Assembly (NCBI RefSeq): GCF_005862305.2
Contig: NZ_CP054023.1
Location: 186,001-250,000, forward strand
Reading direction: 5' to 3'
Origin: Rhizobium indicum
GTDB lineage: Bacteria; Pseudomonadota; Alphaproteobacteria; Rhizobiales; Rhizobiaceae
DNA: 64,000 nucleotides
Part shown: positions 41,951 through 50,720 of the stretch, one piece after another
Layout: every line of letters begins with the position of its first letter
Numbering within the stretch: position 1 is the first letter of the stretch
The notes under the pieces: model-generated
What the model was told of the DNA's origin: nothing
The model's input: the letters and a program-made list of their open reading frames with translations, nothing else
Database searches by the model: none
Made by a program: the position numbers and the translations under genes

Positions 41951-44530
41951 TCAGAAGAGATCATACCTTGGATTTCGCTTTACCCATGTCGCCCTGGCGA
42001 GCTCGACGAGCCTCGCGTCGAGCGATTTGGTTTTTGGCAGGGTCGTTCGTTCCTGAGCAGTCAACTCGGCGCTGAAGGCTTCTTCCGCCTCCTTCTTCGC
42101 CGCGCTTGGCAGTAATTTGAGTTCTGCCAGCGCCTGGTTCTTAGTGTCACCTATCCGTGGCTTGTTAACGGCGGCTGCGAGCGCGAAATAACGCGCCGCA
42201 ATTACCATGTTCTCCGGATCCGCGACCTCATCTTTTGCGAGTCTGGCGCGATCAAGCGCGCCCCAATAATCGCCTCGTTCCGCGCCCATCTCCAACCACT
42301 TCACCGCGGCCGCTTTGTCGGCGTCAACGCCGATGCCGTCCCTGTACATGCGCCCGAGGTTCGTGGGGGCAAAAGGCTGGCCGCCTTCTGCTGCTTTGGT
42401 AAAAAGCTCCAGCGCTTTGCCGAGATCCTGAGGTACGGCCTTTCCCGACCGATACACCAGCGCGAGATTGTTCATCGAATAGATGTCATTACGTGCAAGG
42501 CCGGCCTCATAGAAGCGAATGCCGCGCTGCGGATCGGCGGGAACATTGACTCCATTAAGGAAGATGTAGCCGAGCTCGTTCATCGCAAAAGTATGTCCGA
42601 GGTCTGCCGATTGCAACATGAGCTTCAGGCCCTGCTGAGTATCGGACTTGACTCCTCGCCCGTAAAAGAGGCTTTTGCCGTAAGTGTATAAGGCGTAGGG
42701 GTCGTTCTTCTTGGCCCCTGCTTGTACGATTTCATTCGCTTTCGCAGGATTGGCTGGTACGGACGCGCCGACGATGTACAGGCTGGAAAGCTGGTCGATC
42801 GCTCTGACATGCCCGGCATCCATCGCCTTCTTGATCGTCGCGAAGGCCGTCTTCGTCTCGCGGTTGGCGAGCTGGGCGCGGCCGAGCTGATAGACGAAGC
42901 GCGCGACCTCGGGATAAGCCTTCATCGCCTCCGTGCAGGCTGGCACCGCCACGCTTGGATCGATCTCATTCGGCAGCTTGCCCGCGGTGACGCCCTGCAG
43001 GTCGAGCGGAGCTGCGGCCGCGCTATCGCAGGCATCGAGCGCCGGCTTGAAGGTGACGGTGGCCGGCGGCAAGTCGTCGTTGGCGGCCTGCAGCGTCAGG
43101 GCGAAAGGCTGGTTCTCAGTGCCGATCTGTGGCTCGTAGGCAAGCGCCGGAATATCGGCAGCTTCAAGCACGTGACCGAGCCCGATCACCCGGTCTCCGG
43201 CGCGTAGCGTGCCCTTGTCGGGCAGGGCCGCGACCTTGAAGGTCATCTCCGCGGCCGTTTCAGGCACGACCGGCAGGCTGGCTTCTACAGGGCCGACGCC
43301 GATCGTCGTGTCCACGTCGCGCGGCAGCGTCTTCAGATAGGCGTCGGCATCGGCCAGCCGCACCTGCTTTTCCTGTTCGAGCTGGGCGAGCTTGGCGCCG
43401 GCATCCGCCGAGACGGTGATCGCGATCACACCTTGCGTCGCCTGGCCGTAAGGGTCGCTCACGGTATAGCCGATCAGGCCGACGGTTCCGGCGGCAACAC
43501 CCGATGAATCATAGGTCAGCGCCGTCAGTGCCGCGGCCGGAATTTTCGCGCCCTGCTCGACCGGCTTGCCGTCCAAGCTGAGCTTGCCGGTCTTGGGAAG
43601 CTGGTTGAGGGTGACGAGCAGCGCCGAGCCGGTCTCGTCATGCGGCGGGGCGATCGGCAATTTGGTCGTGGCCGCACCCTCCGGCACGCTCACCTGCTGC
43701 ATCGGTTCGACGCTCGGCGGCGGCGGCGCCGGGATGAAATAGAAGCTGTCCATCAGGGAGGAGTTTTCCCAGGGGACCTGCTTGCCGTCGGTCATGGCGA
43801 TCACGTCGCGGCGCACATCGGTTAGGACCTGGCGGATTTCCTTGTTGGGTTCGCTGGCGCGCTTGATGAAGGATTCGGAATAGGGGCTGAGCGCGCCGGT
43901 GCCATCGAGCGCCACCTGGCCGGGTTCCGTGGAAAAGGCGATGAGGCTGCCGAGATCGCTGTCGATGCGTGCAAGCCCGCGTGTGGCGCCGACCGGCTCC
44001 AGTTTTTCCGCCATCCAGAATTTCTGGGCATTGAAGGGATTGTTGCGGCAGGCGTCGAGGAAGATCAGCTGCACCCGCGAATTCTGCTTGAGATGGTTCA
44101 GGATGAGGTCGAGCGGCATGGTCTGCGTCTCGACGTCATAGGGCGTCTCCAGCGTCGCATCGACCGGCACGATGAAATTCTGGCCGCCCACCTGGATGCC
44201 ATGGCCCGAATAGTAGATGAGGCCGGCCTCGGCATTGCTGGTCGAACGCAGGAAGCGGCGCACCGTATCTTCGAGCCCGATGCGGTCGACATTGACGCCG
44301 ATCGTCACGTCGAAACCGGCCGCGCGCAACGTGGTCGCGACCTCTTCGACATCATTGGCAGGATTGGGAAGCGAGGGCAGCGTCTTGTAGACCGAGTTGC
44401 CGATGACCAGGGCGACGCGGCGCCCGCTCTCCTCGGTGACGGCTGCATGTACCGTGCCTATCGATAGCAGCATTGCTGCGATGATCAGCAGATAAGCGCA
44501 CAGTCTCTTGACGCAGTGAAACTTGGGCAT
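41951..44530 (-). CDS. Secreted caspase-family protease with cadherin-like and Sel1 repeats
   Basis: An 859-residue protein with signal peptide (1-29). The caspase domain starts RRVALVIGNSVYKTLPSL and has an intact pair: His110 (YYSGHG) and Cys161 (LDACRNNPF). Two cadherin/CSPG-like beta domains follow (about 300-500; LTYDSSGVAAGTVGLIGYTV is typical). The C-terminal third contains Sel1-type repeats (DLGHTFAMNELGYIFLNG, PFAPTNLGRMYRDGIG). A 24-base gap separates it from the S74 gene downstream. This is the third caspase-like gene within 13 kb. Confidence 0.92.
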   Translation of the reverse strand: MPKFHCVKRLCAYLLIIAAMLLSIGTVHAAVTEESGRRVALVIGNSVYKTLPSLPNPANDVEEVATTLRAAGFDVTIGVNVDRIGLEDTVRRFLRSTSNAEAGLIYYSGHGIQVGGQNFIVPVDATLETPYDVETQTMPLDLILNHLKQNSRVQLIFLDACRNNPFNAQKFWMAEKLEPVGATRGLARIDSDLGSLIAFSTEPGQVALDGTGALSPYSESFIKRASEPNKEIRQVLTDVRRDVIAMTDGKQVPWENSSLMDSFYFIPAPPPPSVEPMQQVSVPEGAATTKLPIAPPHDETGSALLVTLNQLPKTGKLSLDGKPVEQGAKIPAAALTALTYDSSGVAAGTVGLIGYTVSDPYGQATQGVIAITVSADAGAKLAQLEQEKQVRLADADAYLKTLPRDVDTTIGVGPVEASLPVVPETAAEMTFKVAALPDKGTLRAGDRVIGLGHVLEAADIPALAYEPQIGTENQPFALTLQAANDDLPPATVTFKPALDACDSAAAAPLDLQGVTAGKLPNEIDPSVAVPACTEAMKAYPEVARFVYQLGRAQLANRETKTAFATIKKAMDAGHVRAIDQLSSLYIVGASVPANPAKANEIVQAGAKKNDPYALYTYGKSLFYGRGVKSDTQQGLKLMLQSADLGHTFAMNELGYIFLNGVNVPADPQRGIRFYEAGLARNDIYSMNNLALVYRSGKAVPQDLGKALELFTKAAEGGQPFAPTNLGRMYRDGIGVDADKAAAVKWLEMGAERGDYWGALDRARLAKDEVADPENMVIAARYFALAAAVNKPRIGDTKNQALAELKLLPSAAKKEAEEAFSAELTAQERTTLPKTKSLDARLVELARATWVKRNPRYDLF

Positions 44531-44753
44531 GGCTCGATCGCAAACATTCTATTGTCTAAGTTCAATAAAATTTGCTGGCCTGCTGGTGCTGGGCCCCCTC
44601 CGCATTCACATTTCAAAACTATTCCTCGGCGCTCTAAAAAGCAAGCTTCGCCGCCTCCAAGTGAATTGGAGCAGTCCCGTCAGATTGGAAGCCCGTCGTC
44701 GACAAGAAAGACTGTAAAAATCAGGAATTTAACATGCGGCCGGTGAAGGTTCC

Positions 44754-46031
44754 TTAGCCTAGAAACGTATAGTTGCTGATCGAGGCCGGTTTCATCTCGA
44801 TGGAGAAGCCCGGCAGGGTGGGCGGCATGTAGGCGGCGTTCTCGATCAGGCAGGGGTCGAGGAAGTGTTCGTGCAGGTGATCGACATATTCGATGACGCG
44901 ACCTTCTTTGGTCCCCGACACCGCGACGTAATCGATCATCGACAGATGCTGCACATATTCGCAGAGGCCGACGCCGCCCGCATGCGGCCAGACGGGCAGG
45001 TCGAACTTGGCGGCGATCAAGAGCACGGCCAGAACCTCGTTCAGCCCACCCATGCGGCAGGAATCGATCTGCACGATGTCGATCGCGCCCTCGGCGATGA
45101 ACTGCTTGAACATGATGCGGTTCTGGCACATCTCGCCGGTCGCGACCTTCACCGGGCCGATCGCCTGGCGGATCTTGCGGTGGCCGGCGACATCGTCGGG
45201 GCTTGTGGGTTCCTCGATGAAGAAGGGCTTGGCGAAGGAAAGCGCCTTCACCCAGTCGATCGCCTGCCCGACGTCCCAGACCTGGTTGGCATCGATCATC
45301 AGGTAGCGGTCGGGGCCGATCACCTCGCGGGCGATCCTGAGGCGGCGGATATCGTCTTCGAGATCGCGGCCGACCTTCATCTTGATATGGTTGAAACCGG
45401 CGTCAATCGCTTCCTGGCAAAGGCGGCGCAGCTTTTCGTCGCCGTAGCCCAGCCAGCCGGCCGAGGTCGTGTAGCAGGCATAGCCTTCCTTTTCGAGGAT
45501 GGCGATGCGTTCCGCCTTGCCCGCCTCGGCGCGTTTCAGGATCTCGATCGCCTCCTCGCGCGTCAGCACGTCGGTGAGATAGCGGTAATCGACGATATCG
45601 GCGATCTCCTCCGGCGACATTTCGGCCACGAGTCGCCAGACGGGCTTGCCGGCCTGTTTGGCGAGCAGATCCCAGACGGCATTGACGACCGCGCCGGTCG
45701 CCAGATGAATGGCGCCCTTTTCCGGGCCGATCCAGCGCAGCTGGCTGTCGCTCGTCAGGTGCCGCCAGAATGTGCCGGGATGGGCGAGAACTTCAGTGAG
45801 GTCGGCGCCGACGACGAGGTGGCGCATCGCTTCGATCGCCATGCAGCAAATGTCGTTGCCGCGGCCGATGGTAAAGGTCAGGCCGTGGCCGGCAAGATCA
45901 GGCGCATCCGTATCGAGAATGACGTAGGCCGCCGAATAATCCGGATCGGGGTTCATCGCATCGGATCCATCCAGGCTTTGCGACGTGGGAAAGCGGAGAT
46001 CAAAGACACGAAGGTCGGTGATGCGGGTCAT
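44754..46031 (-). CDS. L-fuconate dehydratase (enolase superfamily)
   Basis: A 425-residue member of the mandelate-racemase/enolase group. The KxK base pair (HIKMKVG), the metal ligands Asp (MIDANQ), Glu (FIEEPTSPDD) and Glu (TGEMCQNR), and the His of WPHAGGVGLCEY are all present. N- and C-terminal sequence match L-fuconate dehydratases, which turn L-fuconate into 2-keto-3-deoxy-L-fuconate in the non-phosphorylated L-fucose pathway. It lies downstream of a short-chain dehydrogenase that would take the next step. Confidence 0.9.
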   Translation of the reverse strand: MTRITDLRVFDLRFPTSQSLDGSDAMNPDPDYSAAYVILDTDAPDLAGHGLTFTIGRGNDICCMAIEAMRHLVVGADLTEVLAHPGTFWRHLTSDSQLRWIGPEKGAIHLATGAVVNAVWDLLAKQAGKPVWRLVAEMSPEEIADIVDYRYLTDVLTREEAIEILKRAEAGKAERIAILEKEGYACYTTSAGWLGYGDEKLRRLCQEAIDAGFNHIKMKVGRDLEDDIRRLRIAREVIGPDRYLMIDANQVWDVGQAIDWVKALSFAKPFFIEEPTSPDDVAGHRKIRQAIGPVKVATGEMCQNRIMFKQFIAEGAIDIVQIDSCRMGGLNEVLAVLLIAAKFDLPVWPHAGGVGLCEYVQHLSMIDYVAVSGTKEGRVIEYVDHLHEHFLDPCLIENAAYMPPTLPGFSIEMKPASISNYTFLG

Positions 46032-46109
46032 GGTGTTTCTCCCGATTATATGGGCCGATTATAGAGAGCCGATTGCAGCGGCCGGGCCGGCCGGCCGCAT
46101 CCGCTGAAA

Positions 46110-46844
46110 TCAGATTGTCCAGCCACCGTCGATGGCGATCGCCTGGCCCGACGTGTAGGTCGCGCCGGCGAGATAGACGGCGAGATCGGCGATCTCTTCC
46201 GGCGAGCCGAGCCGGCCCATCGGCTGGCGGGCGATGAAGGCAGCGCGCGCTGCATCGTAATCGCCCTGCGCCCGCATGCGATCCTGCAGCGACGGGCTTT
46301 CCACCGTGCCCGGGCAGATGGCGTTGCAGCGGATGCCCTGACCGACGTAATCGGCGGCGACGGCTTTGGTGAGTCCGATCACCGCCGCCTTGGTGACGCC
46401 ATAGGCGAAGCGGTTCGGCACGCCCTTGATGCTGGAGGCGACGGAGGCCATGTTGATGATCGCCCCGTCCTTGCGCTCGATCATGCCGGGCAGCACGGCG
46501 CGGATGGTGCGGATCATCGCCTTGACGTTGAGGTCGAAAGCGAATTCGAGATCGGAATCCGTCATCTCGAGGATTGAGCCGGCATGGACGAAACCGGCGC
46601 AGTTGAACAGCACGTCGACGGCTCCGATCTCGGCGACCAGAGCCTTGACCGCATCCTCTTCGAGCACGTTCAGCTTATGGGTGGAGACGCCGGTTTGCGC
46701 AGCAAGCGTCGCCAGCGCCTCGGTGTTGATATCAGTCGCGTGAACCTTGGCGCCGATTGCGGCGAAGGCTGCCGCCGTCGCCCGGCCGATGCCCTGGCCG
46801 GCGGCGGTAATGAGAACGGTCTTGCCGGAAAGTCTGTTTGTCAT
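46110..46844 (-). CDS. Short-chain dehydrogenase, likely 2-keto-3-deoxy-L-fuconate dehydrogenase
   Basis: A 244-residue SDR. NAD-binding motif TAAGQGIGRATA, the NCAG loop, catalytic Ser in MASVASS and Tyr-x-x-x-Lys (YGVTKAA) are present; Asp38 (ATDIN) favours NAD over NADP. Neighbourhood with L-fuconate dehydratase suggests oxidation of 2-keto-3-deoxy-L-fuconate. It is the first gene of the left-reading pair and is divergent from the IclR gene. Confidence 0.85.
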   Translation of the reverse strand: MTNRLSGKTVLITAAGQGIGRATAAAFAAIGAKVHATDINTEALATLAAQTGVSTHKLNVLEEDAVKALVAEIGAVDVLFNCAGFVHAGSILEMTDSDLEFAFDLNVKAMIRTIRAVLPGMIERKDGAIINMASVASSIKGVPNRFAYGVTKAAVIGLTKAVAADYVGQGIRCNAICPGTVESPSLQDRMRAQGDYDAARAAFIARQPMGRLGSPEEIADLAVYLAGATYTSGQAIAIDGGWTI

Positions 46845-47260
46845 ATCACGGGCCTTTTCTGGAATGTCTACGCTGGACTATGGAGTGCGGTTGATGTCTT
46901 GGCGAAGCTCGGTCGTGATGGAACGCCTCGTCCGCCATTCGCCCTCTTTGCGCGTTTCGACCGGGTTCTGGCAAGATGCGCGCGGCTCTCTGTCTTAAAT
47001 GGAGGAGTTGCCACGGTTGCAAAGGCGGGCCGGCGCCGGATCCCACCGATCGGCTGCATTTTAGTCGACCTTCGCCGGCTCCAGGGCCGATGACCATTCC
47101 CATGCGCTGCATGGTCTTCCTCCCTGTCGCCGCCCTGTTCTTCAGTGATGATTTGTCTGTTTATAGACAAACAGACGATTGGCCAAGGGTCAAGTGCGAA
47201 GTTTTCCTTTTCCGGCTGCGGTTCTGCGTATATGCAGGGTGATATTCACAGGGGGAAGGA
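46845..47260. other. Divergent intergenic region between SDR and IclR genes
   Basis: A 416-base region expected to hold promoters for the left-reading SDR-dehydratase pair and the right-reading IclR gene. A strong inverted repeat lies at 47152-47176. Several open frames cross it but none has a ribosome site or family features. Confidence 0.5.
47152..47176. promoter_or_regulatory. Candidate IclR-family operator
   Basis: TTTGTCT (47152-47158) pairs with AGACAAA (47165-47171), and overlapping it GTCTGTTT (47155-47162) pairs with AAACAGAC (47169-47176). The nested palindromes lie 85 bases upstream of the IclR start. IclR proteins bind short palindromes upstream of their own gene and the divergent target, so this is the best operator candidate. 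Confidence 0.5.
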
Positions 47261-48046
47261 ATGGAGACCGACGAGTCCGACCGCTACCGCGCTCCTGCCC
47301 TCGACAAGGGCCTCGATATCCTGGAGCTGCTCGCCGGCGTTGACAGCGGTCTCACCCAGGCCGAAATCGCCAAGCGGCTCGACCGCAGCCCCAACGAATT
47401 CTACCGCATGCTCGATCGCTTGGTACGCCGCGGTTACGTCACCCGGCTGGATGGCGACCGCTACTCGTTGACGCTGAAGCTCTTCGGCCTTGCGCAGCTG
47501 CACGCGCCGGTGCGCCGGCTCGCCTCTTACGCCACCCCGCTGATGCGCGATCTTGCCCAGCGCACGCGCCAGGCCAATCACCTTGCCGTCTTCGATAGGG
47601 GTGCTGCCGTCGTCATCGCCCAGCAGGAGGCGCCGGACTATTGGGGGTTTTCGATCCGCATCGGCGCCCATATCAGCCTCTTCGACACCGGGTCTGGGCA
47701 CGTGCTGCTGGCCTTCCGCAGCGAGGAGGAGCGGGAGATGATGGTCTCCGAACATGTGCGCAGCCGCGCGGACGTCGAACTCGGGCCCGAATTCTACGAC
47801 CGTCTCGACCAGATCCGCGAGCGCGGCTACGAGATGATGGCGAGCGCCCAGACATCCGGCGTCTACAATCTCTCCGCTCCCGTTCTCGGGCCGGACCGCC
47901 GCTGCATTGCCGCCCTCACCTGCCCCTTTATCGCACTCGTCAATGCGCCGTCCGCTCCCGATATCACTCAGGCGATCACACTGGTGCAGAAGGCGGCGGC
48001 CCAGCTTTCGCTGCTTGCCGGCGCCGATGTCGTCAATTCCGGCTGA
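47261..48046 (+). CDS. IclR-family transcriptional regulator
   Basis: A 261-residue protein with N-terminal winged helix (ALDKGLDILELLAG, then LTQAEIAKRLDRSPNEFYRM) and the IclR effector domain (ANHLAVFDRGAAVVIAQQE, later YNLSAPVLGPDRRCIAALT). GGGGGAAGGA precedes the ATG at 47261. It probably controls the divergent L-fuconate genes and the amidohydrolase downstream. Confidence 0.92.
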   Translation: METDESDRYRAPALDKGLDILELLAGVDSGLTQAEIAKRLDRSPNEFYRMLDRLVRRGYVTRLDGDRYSLTLKLFGLAQLHAPVRRLASYATPLMRDLAQRTRQANHLAVFDRGAAVVIAQQEAPDYWGFSIRIGAHISLFDTGSGHVLLAFRSEEEREMMVSEHVRSRADVELGPEFYDRLDQIRERGYEMMASAQTSGVYNLSAPVLGPDRRCIAALTCPFIALVNAPSAPDITQAITLVQKAAAQLSLLAGADVVNSG

Positions 48047-48118
48047 CGGCTGGGAATTTCTATTTGAATAATCCATTCACCAGGGATAGTTTCACGACAC
48101 CATTCTGGGAGGAAGAGC

Positions 48119-48955
48119 GTGTTCATCGACACCCATCTGCATATCATCGATCGCTCGGCGCTGCCCTATCCCTGGCTCTCCGGCGCGCCTGATCTCGATC
48201 ATGATTTCCTCTACGAGACCTATGCGACCGAGGCCCGGCGCTGCGGCATCACCACGGTGCTGCATATGGAGGTCGATGTCGATCCCGCCGCCATGCAGGC
48301 CGAGACCGATCACGTCGCCAGGATCGCCAAACGGGAAGGCAGTCTGATTGCCGGCGCCATTGTCTCCTGCCGGCCGGAAGAGCAAGGCTTTGCCGCCTAT
48401 CTCGAGCGGCAAAAGGCCGATCCCTTCGTCAAGGGGTTCCGCCGCGTGCTGCATGTCGTGCCCGATGATGTCTCCGAAGGCGCCCTGTTTCGCGAAAACA
48501 TCAGGCGCATCAGCGGCAGCGGCCTGACCTTCGACCTTTGCACCTTGCCGCATCAAGCGGACCGTGTGACCGCCCTCGTCGATCTTGCGCCCGACGTGCA
48601 GTTCGTACTCGACCATTGCGGCGTGCCGGATATCCGCTCGGATGCCTTTGAGCCCTGGAAGGCCGGCATATCGGAGATCGCCCGGCGGCCGAACGTCGTC
48701 TGCAAGATTTCCGGCGTTGTCGCCTATACCGATGCGAAGACATGGACGGCGCAAACGCTGCAGCCCTATATCGAACATGTGACCGCAAGTTTCGGCTGGG
48801 ACCGCGTCGTCTGGGGCAGCGACTGGCCGGTCTGCACGCTCGGTGGCGGCCTCTCTACCTGGGTCGCGGCGACCCATGCGATGCTTTCCGGCGTGAGCGA
48901 GGCGGAGCGTTCCAAGTTGCTTTTCGTTAACGCACAGCGCCTCTGGTCGCTCTGA
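48119..48955 (+). CDS. Amidohydrolase-2 family lactonase (L-fuconolactonase-like)
   Basis: A 278-residue TIM-barrel hydrolase. Metal and catalytic motifs are visible: DTHLHI at the start, HMEVDVD, LDHCGVP and WGSDWPV. The start is GTG at 48119 with GGGAGGAAG upstream. Relatives hydrolyse sugar lactones such as L-fucono- or L-rhamnono-lactone; beside L-fuconate dehydratase, the first is likely. It follows the IclR gene by 72 bases. Confidence 0.82.
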   Translation: MFIDTHLHIIDRSALPYPWLSGAPDLDHDFLYETYATEARRCGITTVLHMEVDVDPAAMQAETDHVARIAKREGSLIAGAIVSCRPEEQGFAAYLERQKADPFVKGFRRVLHVVPDDVSEGALFRENIRRISGSGLTFDLCTLPHQADRVTALVDLAPDVQFVLDHCGVPDIRSDAFEPWKAGISEIARRPNVVCKISGVVAYTDAKTWTAQTLQPYIEHVTASFGWDRVVWGSDWPVCTLGGGLSTWVAATHAMLSGVSEAERSKLLFVNAQRLWSL

Positions 48956-49157
48956 CGTCACAAAATAAAGCGACCGGTCTCCTGGACGTGCCATTTCGGC
49001 ATGTTTTTTGTACCATTCCGGGACAAAAAGGGCCCGATTTTCGGGTTTAACTCTATCTACATGCAAGCAATTGCTAGCCTTATTTATCTCGGCTAAAAGT
49101 TGTTGACACGGATATGGCGAATAACCCCTTGTCCGCTGCCTTCAGAAGGGAAATGAG

Positions 49158-49562
49158 ATGAAAGAAGAACCGCATTCCGTCGATGTTCACGTCGGAAAGA
49201 CGATCCGCATCCAGCGTCTATTGAGGAAAGTTTCTCAGACGGAACTGGGCGATCGTGTGGGCGTAACGTTCCAGCAGATCCAGAAATACGAAAAGGGTTC
49301 CAACCGCGTTTCCGCCAGCATGCTGGTCGAAATCGCCGGCGCGCTCAAGGTCGATGTCAGGACGTTTTTCGACGATCTGTCGACCCCTGATACGGCCAAC
49401 GACAACGCCGCTCCCAGCGAGGAATTCGTTATTTCGCGCGAAGGCGTGCTTCTCAATGCGGCGTTCTTTTCGATCAAGAACGAAGCGCTTCGCAAGAAGA
49501 TCCTGAAGCTCGTCCAGGCGATTGCCAACACCGGACAGCTGGATACTGAAGCGGCCGAATAG
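49158..49562 (+). CDS. XRE-family regulator (PraR-like)
   Basis: A 134-residue protein. The helix-turn-helix spans about residues 12-65 (IRIQRLLRKVSQTELGDRV, then TFQQIQKYEKGSNRVSAS). The second half is a short helical tail. The pattern is typical of the rhizobial PraR/SinR-like regulators, of which rhizobia have several paralogues. A TTGACA-like hexamer occurs in the 202-base gap before it, but I cannot define a full promoter. Confidence 0.88.
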   Translation: MKEEPHSVDVHVGKTIRIQRLLRKVSQTELGDRVGVTFQQIQKYEKGSNRVSASMLVEIAGALKVDVRTFFDDLSTPDTANDNAAPSEEFVISREGVLLNAAFFSIKNEALRKKILKLVQAIANTGQLDTEAAE

Positions 49563-49643
49563 ACCGGTTGTCCTTCACGCGCTCCGAACGGACCGCATGA
49601 GGATCAATGGCGGTTGATCGAGATCAATAGCAATCGATCGGGC

Positions 49644-49910
49644 TCAATGGCGATCGATCAGGATCAGATTCTCGCTGGCATCCTTCATTGCGATCTTGGC
49701 TTTGCTGCCGAGCAGCTTCTCGAGATTGACGTCAAGCTCCCTGTCGGGGTCTATGCCGTCCCAATCGATGACGACCTGCAGCAGCGCCATGTTCGTCAGA
49801 TGCGTCAGATTGCGCAGCTGAAGCTTTTCAGCCTCATCCTTGGCCGCCGACAGCAGCCGGAAGATCCTTGCATATTCGCTGCCGGTACCTTCGTTGTGTT
49901 GTTCAAACAT
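49644..49910 (-). CDS. Small conserved-looking hypothetical protein
   Basis: An 88-residue acidic, helical protein without membrane segments (SEYARIFRLLSAAKDEAEKL near the start, DWDGIDPDRELDVNLEKLLG later). It lies 66 bases downstream of tfuA on the same strand, so it may belong to the thioamidation operon. No family recognised. Confidence 0.55.
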   Translation of the reverse strand: MFEQHNEGTGSEYARIFRLLSAAKDEAEKLQLRNLTHLTNMALLQVVIDWDGIDPDRELDVNLEKLLGSKAKIAMKDASENLILIDRH

Positions 49911-49976
49911 CGTTCCCGCCCTCTTTGGTCGTGGAACCCTACGATTCCATCATTACTGCATCTTCCGCCGCGACCG

Positions 49977-50720
49977 TTATTCAAGCGTTACAGGAACCGC
50001 GTTGCGCGTGACTTCGGCGTGCAGGAGCTCCCAGTGCGAGGTCGCAGCAAAGCGCCAGTCACGGTTGACAGGGCGGAATTTGTCCCGGCGCAGCCATTCC
50101 AGCACCAGTAACGCGTCGTTGCGCTTGCGCTCGACACGGCTGCCGCGGATGGCGGCGAGGATATGGTCGCGGCGCGGCTTGCGGAAATGGCACTCGTCGG
50201 CCACCTTCGCATAGGTGCGCTCGGAGAAATGCAGGAAGCGGCCGGCCAGCAACAGCTTCTTGCGCTCGCCGGGCGAAATCTCGCCTTTGGCGTGAAGCGC
50301 ATCGATGGTCGGCTCGAAATCGACCCAGGGAACGGAAAGCGGCAGCCAGCCGAGCTCCTGCGGCGCATGCACTAGCGCGACGGCCTCGTCGTCGAGCAGC
50401 CGTCCGGACTCGTAATCTTCGAAGATCGAGCCCAGCCCGACCATGCCGAAGGGCTCGCATTCGGCTGCCCGCAACGCCCCCATGCTGGCGCCGCCGGCAA
50501 CGGCGACATCGTGTTCGAGTGCGTAAAGTATTTCCTTGTGCCAGACCGAAGGCAGATCGCCGAAATAGCCGTCGACGAGACCGATCGCGGTGGCGCCGTC
50601 CTGAACGGCCTTCAGGATGTCGCCGGCGGCGGCCGGCGGCCGGAAATTGATGCGAGGAGACATGGCCCTTGCCGCGGCAAGATCGCTGCCAAGGCTCGGG
50701 CCGACGAACAGCACCTTCAT
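49977..50720 (-). CDS. tfuA: TfuA-family thioamidation partner
   Basis: A 247-residue protein starting MKVLFVGPSLGSD. The TfuA core is clear: GGASMGALRAAECEPFGMVG, then GSIFEDYESGRLLDDEAVAL. TfuA delivers sulfur to YcaO so that peptide backbone amides become thioamides, as in trifolitoxin-type and archaeal enzymes. Its ATG overlaps the ycaO stop (ATGA). The long open frame further upstream belongs to another reading frame of ycaO. Confidence 0.9.
   Translation of the reverse strand: MKVLFVGPSLGSDLAAARAMSPRINFRPPAAAGDILKAVQDGATAIGLVDGYFGDLPSVWHKEILYALEHDVAVAGGASMGALRAAECEPFGMVGLGSIFEDYESGRLLDDEAVALVHAPQELGWLPLSVPWVDFEPTIDALHAKGEISPGERKKLLLAGRFLHFSERTYAKVADECHFRKPRRDHILAAIRGSRVERKRNDALLVLEWLRRDKFRPVNRDWRFAATSHWELLHAEVTRNAVPVTLE

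Noticed and set aside
46868..47170. Small genes upstream of the IclR gene
   Set aside because: Several overlapping open frames, none with a ribosome site or a family-like sequence.
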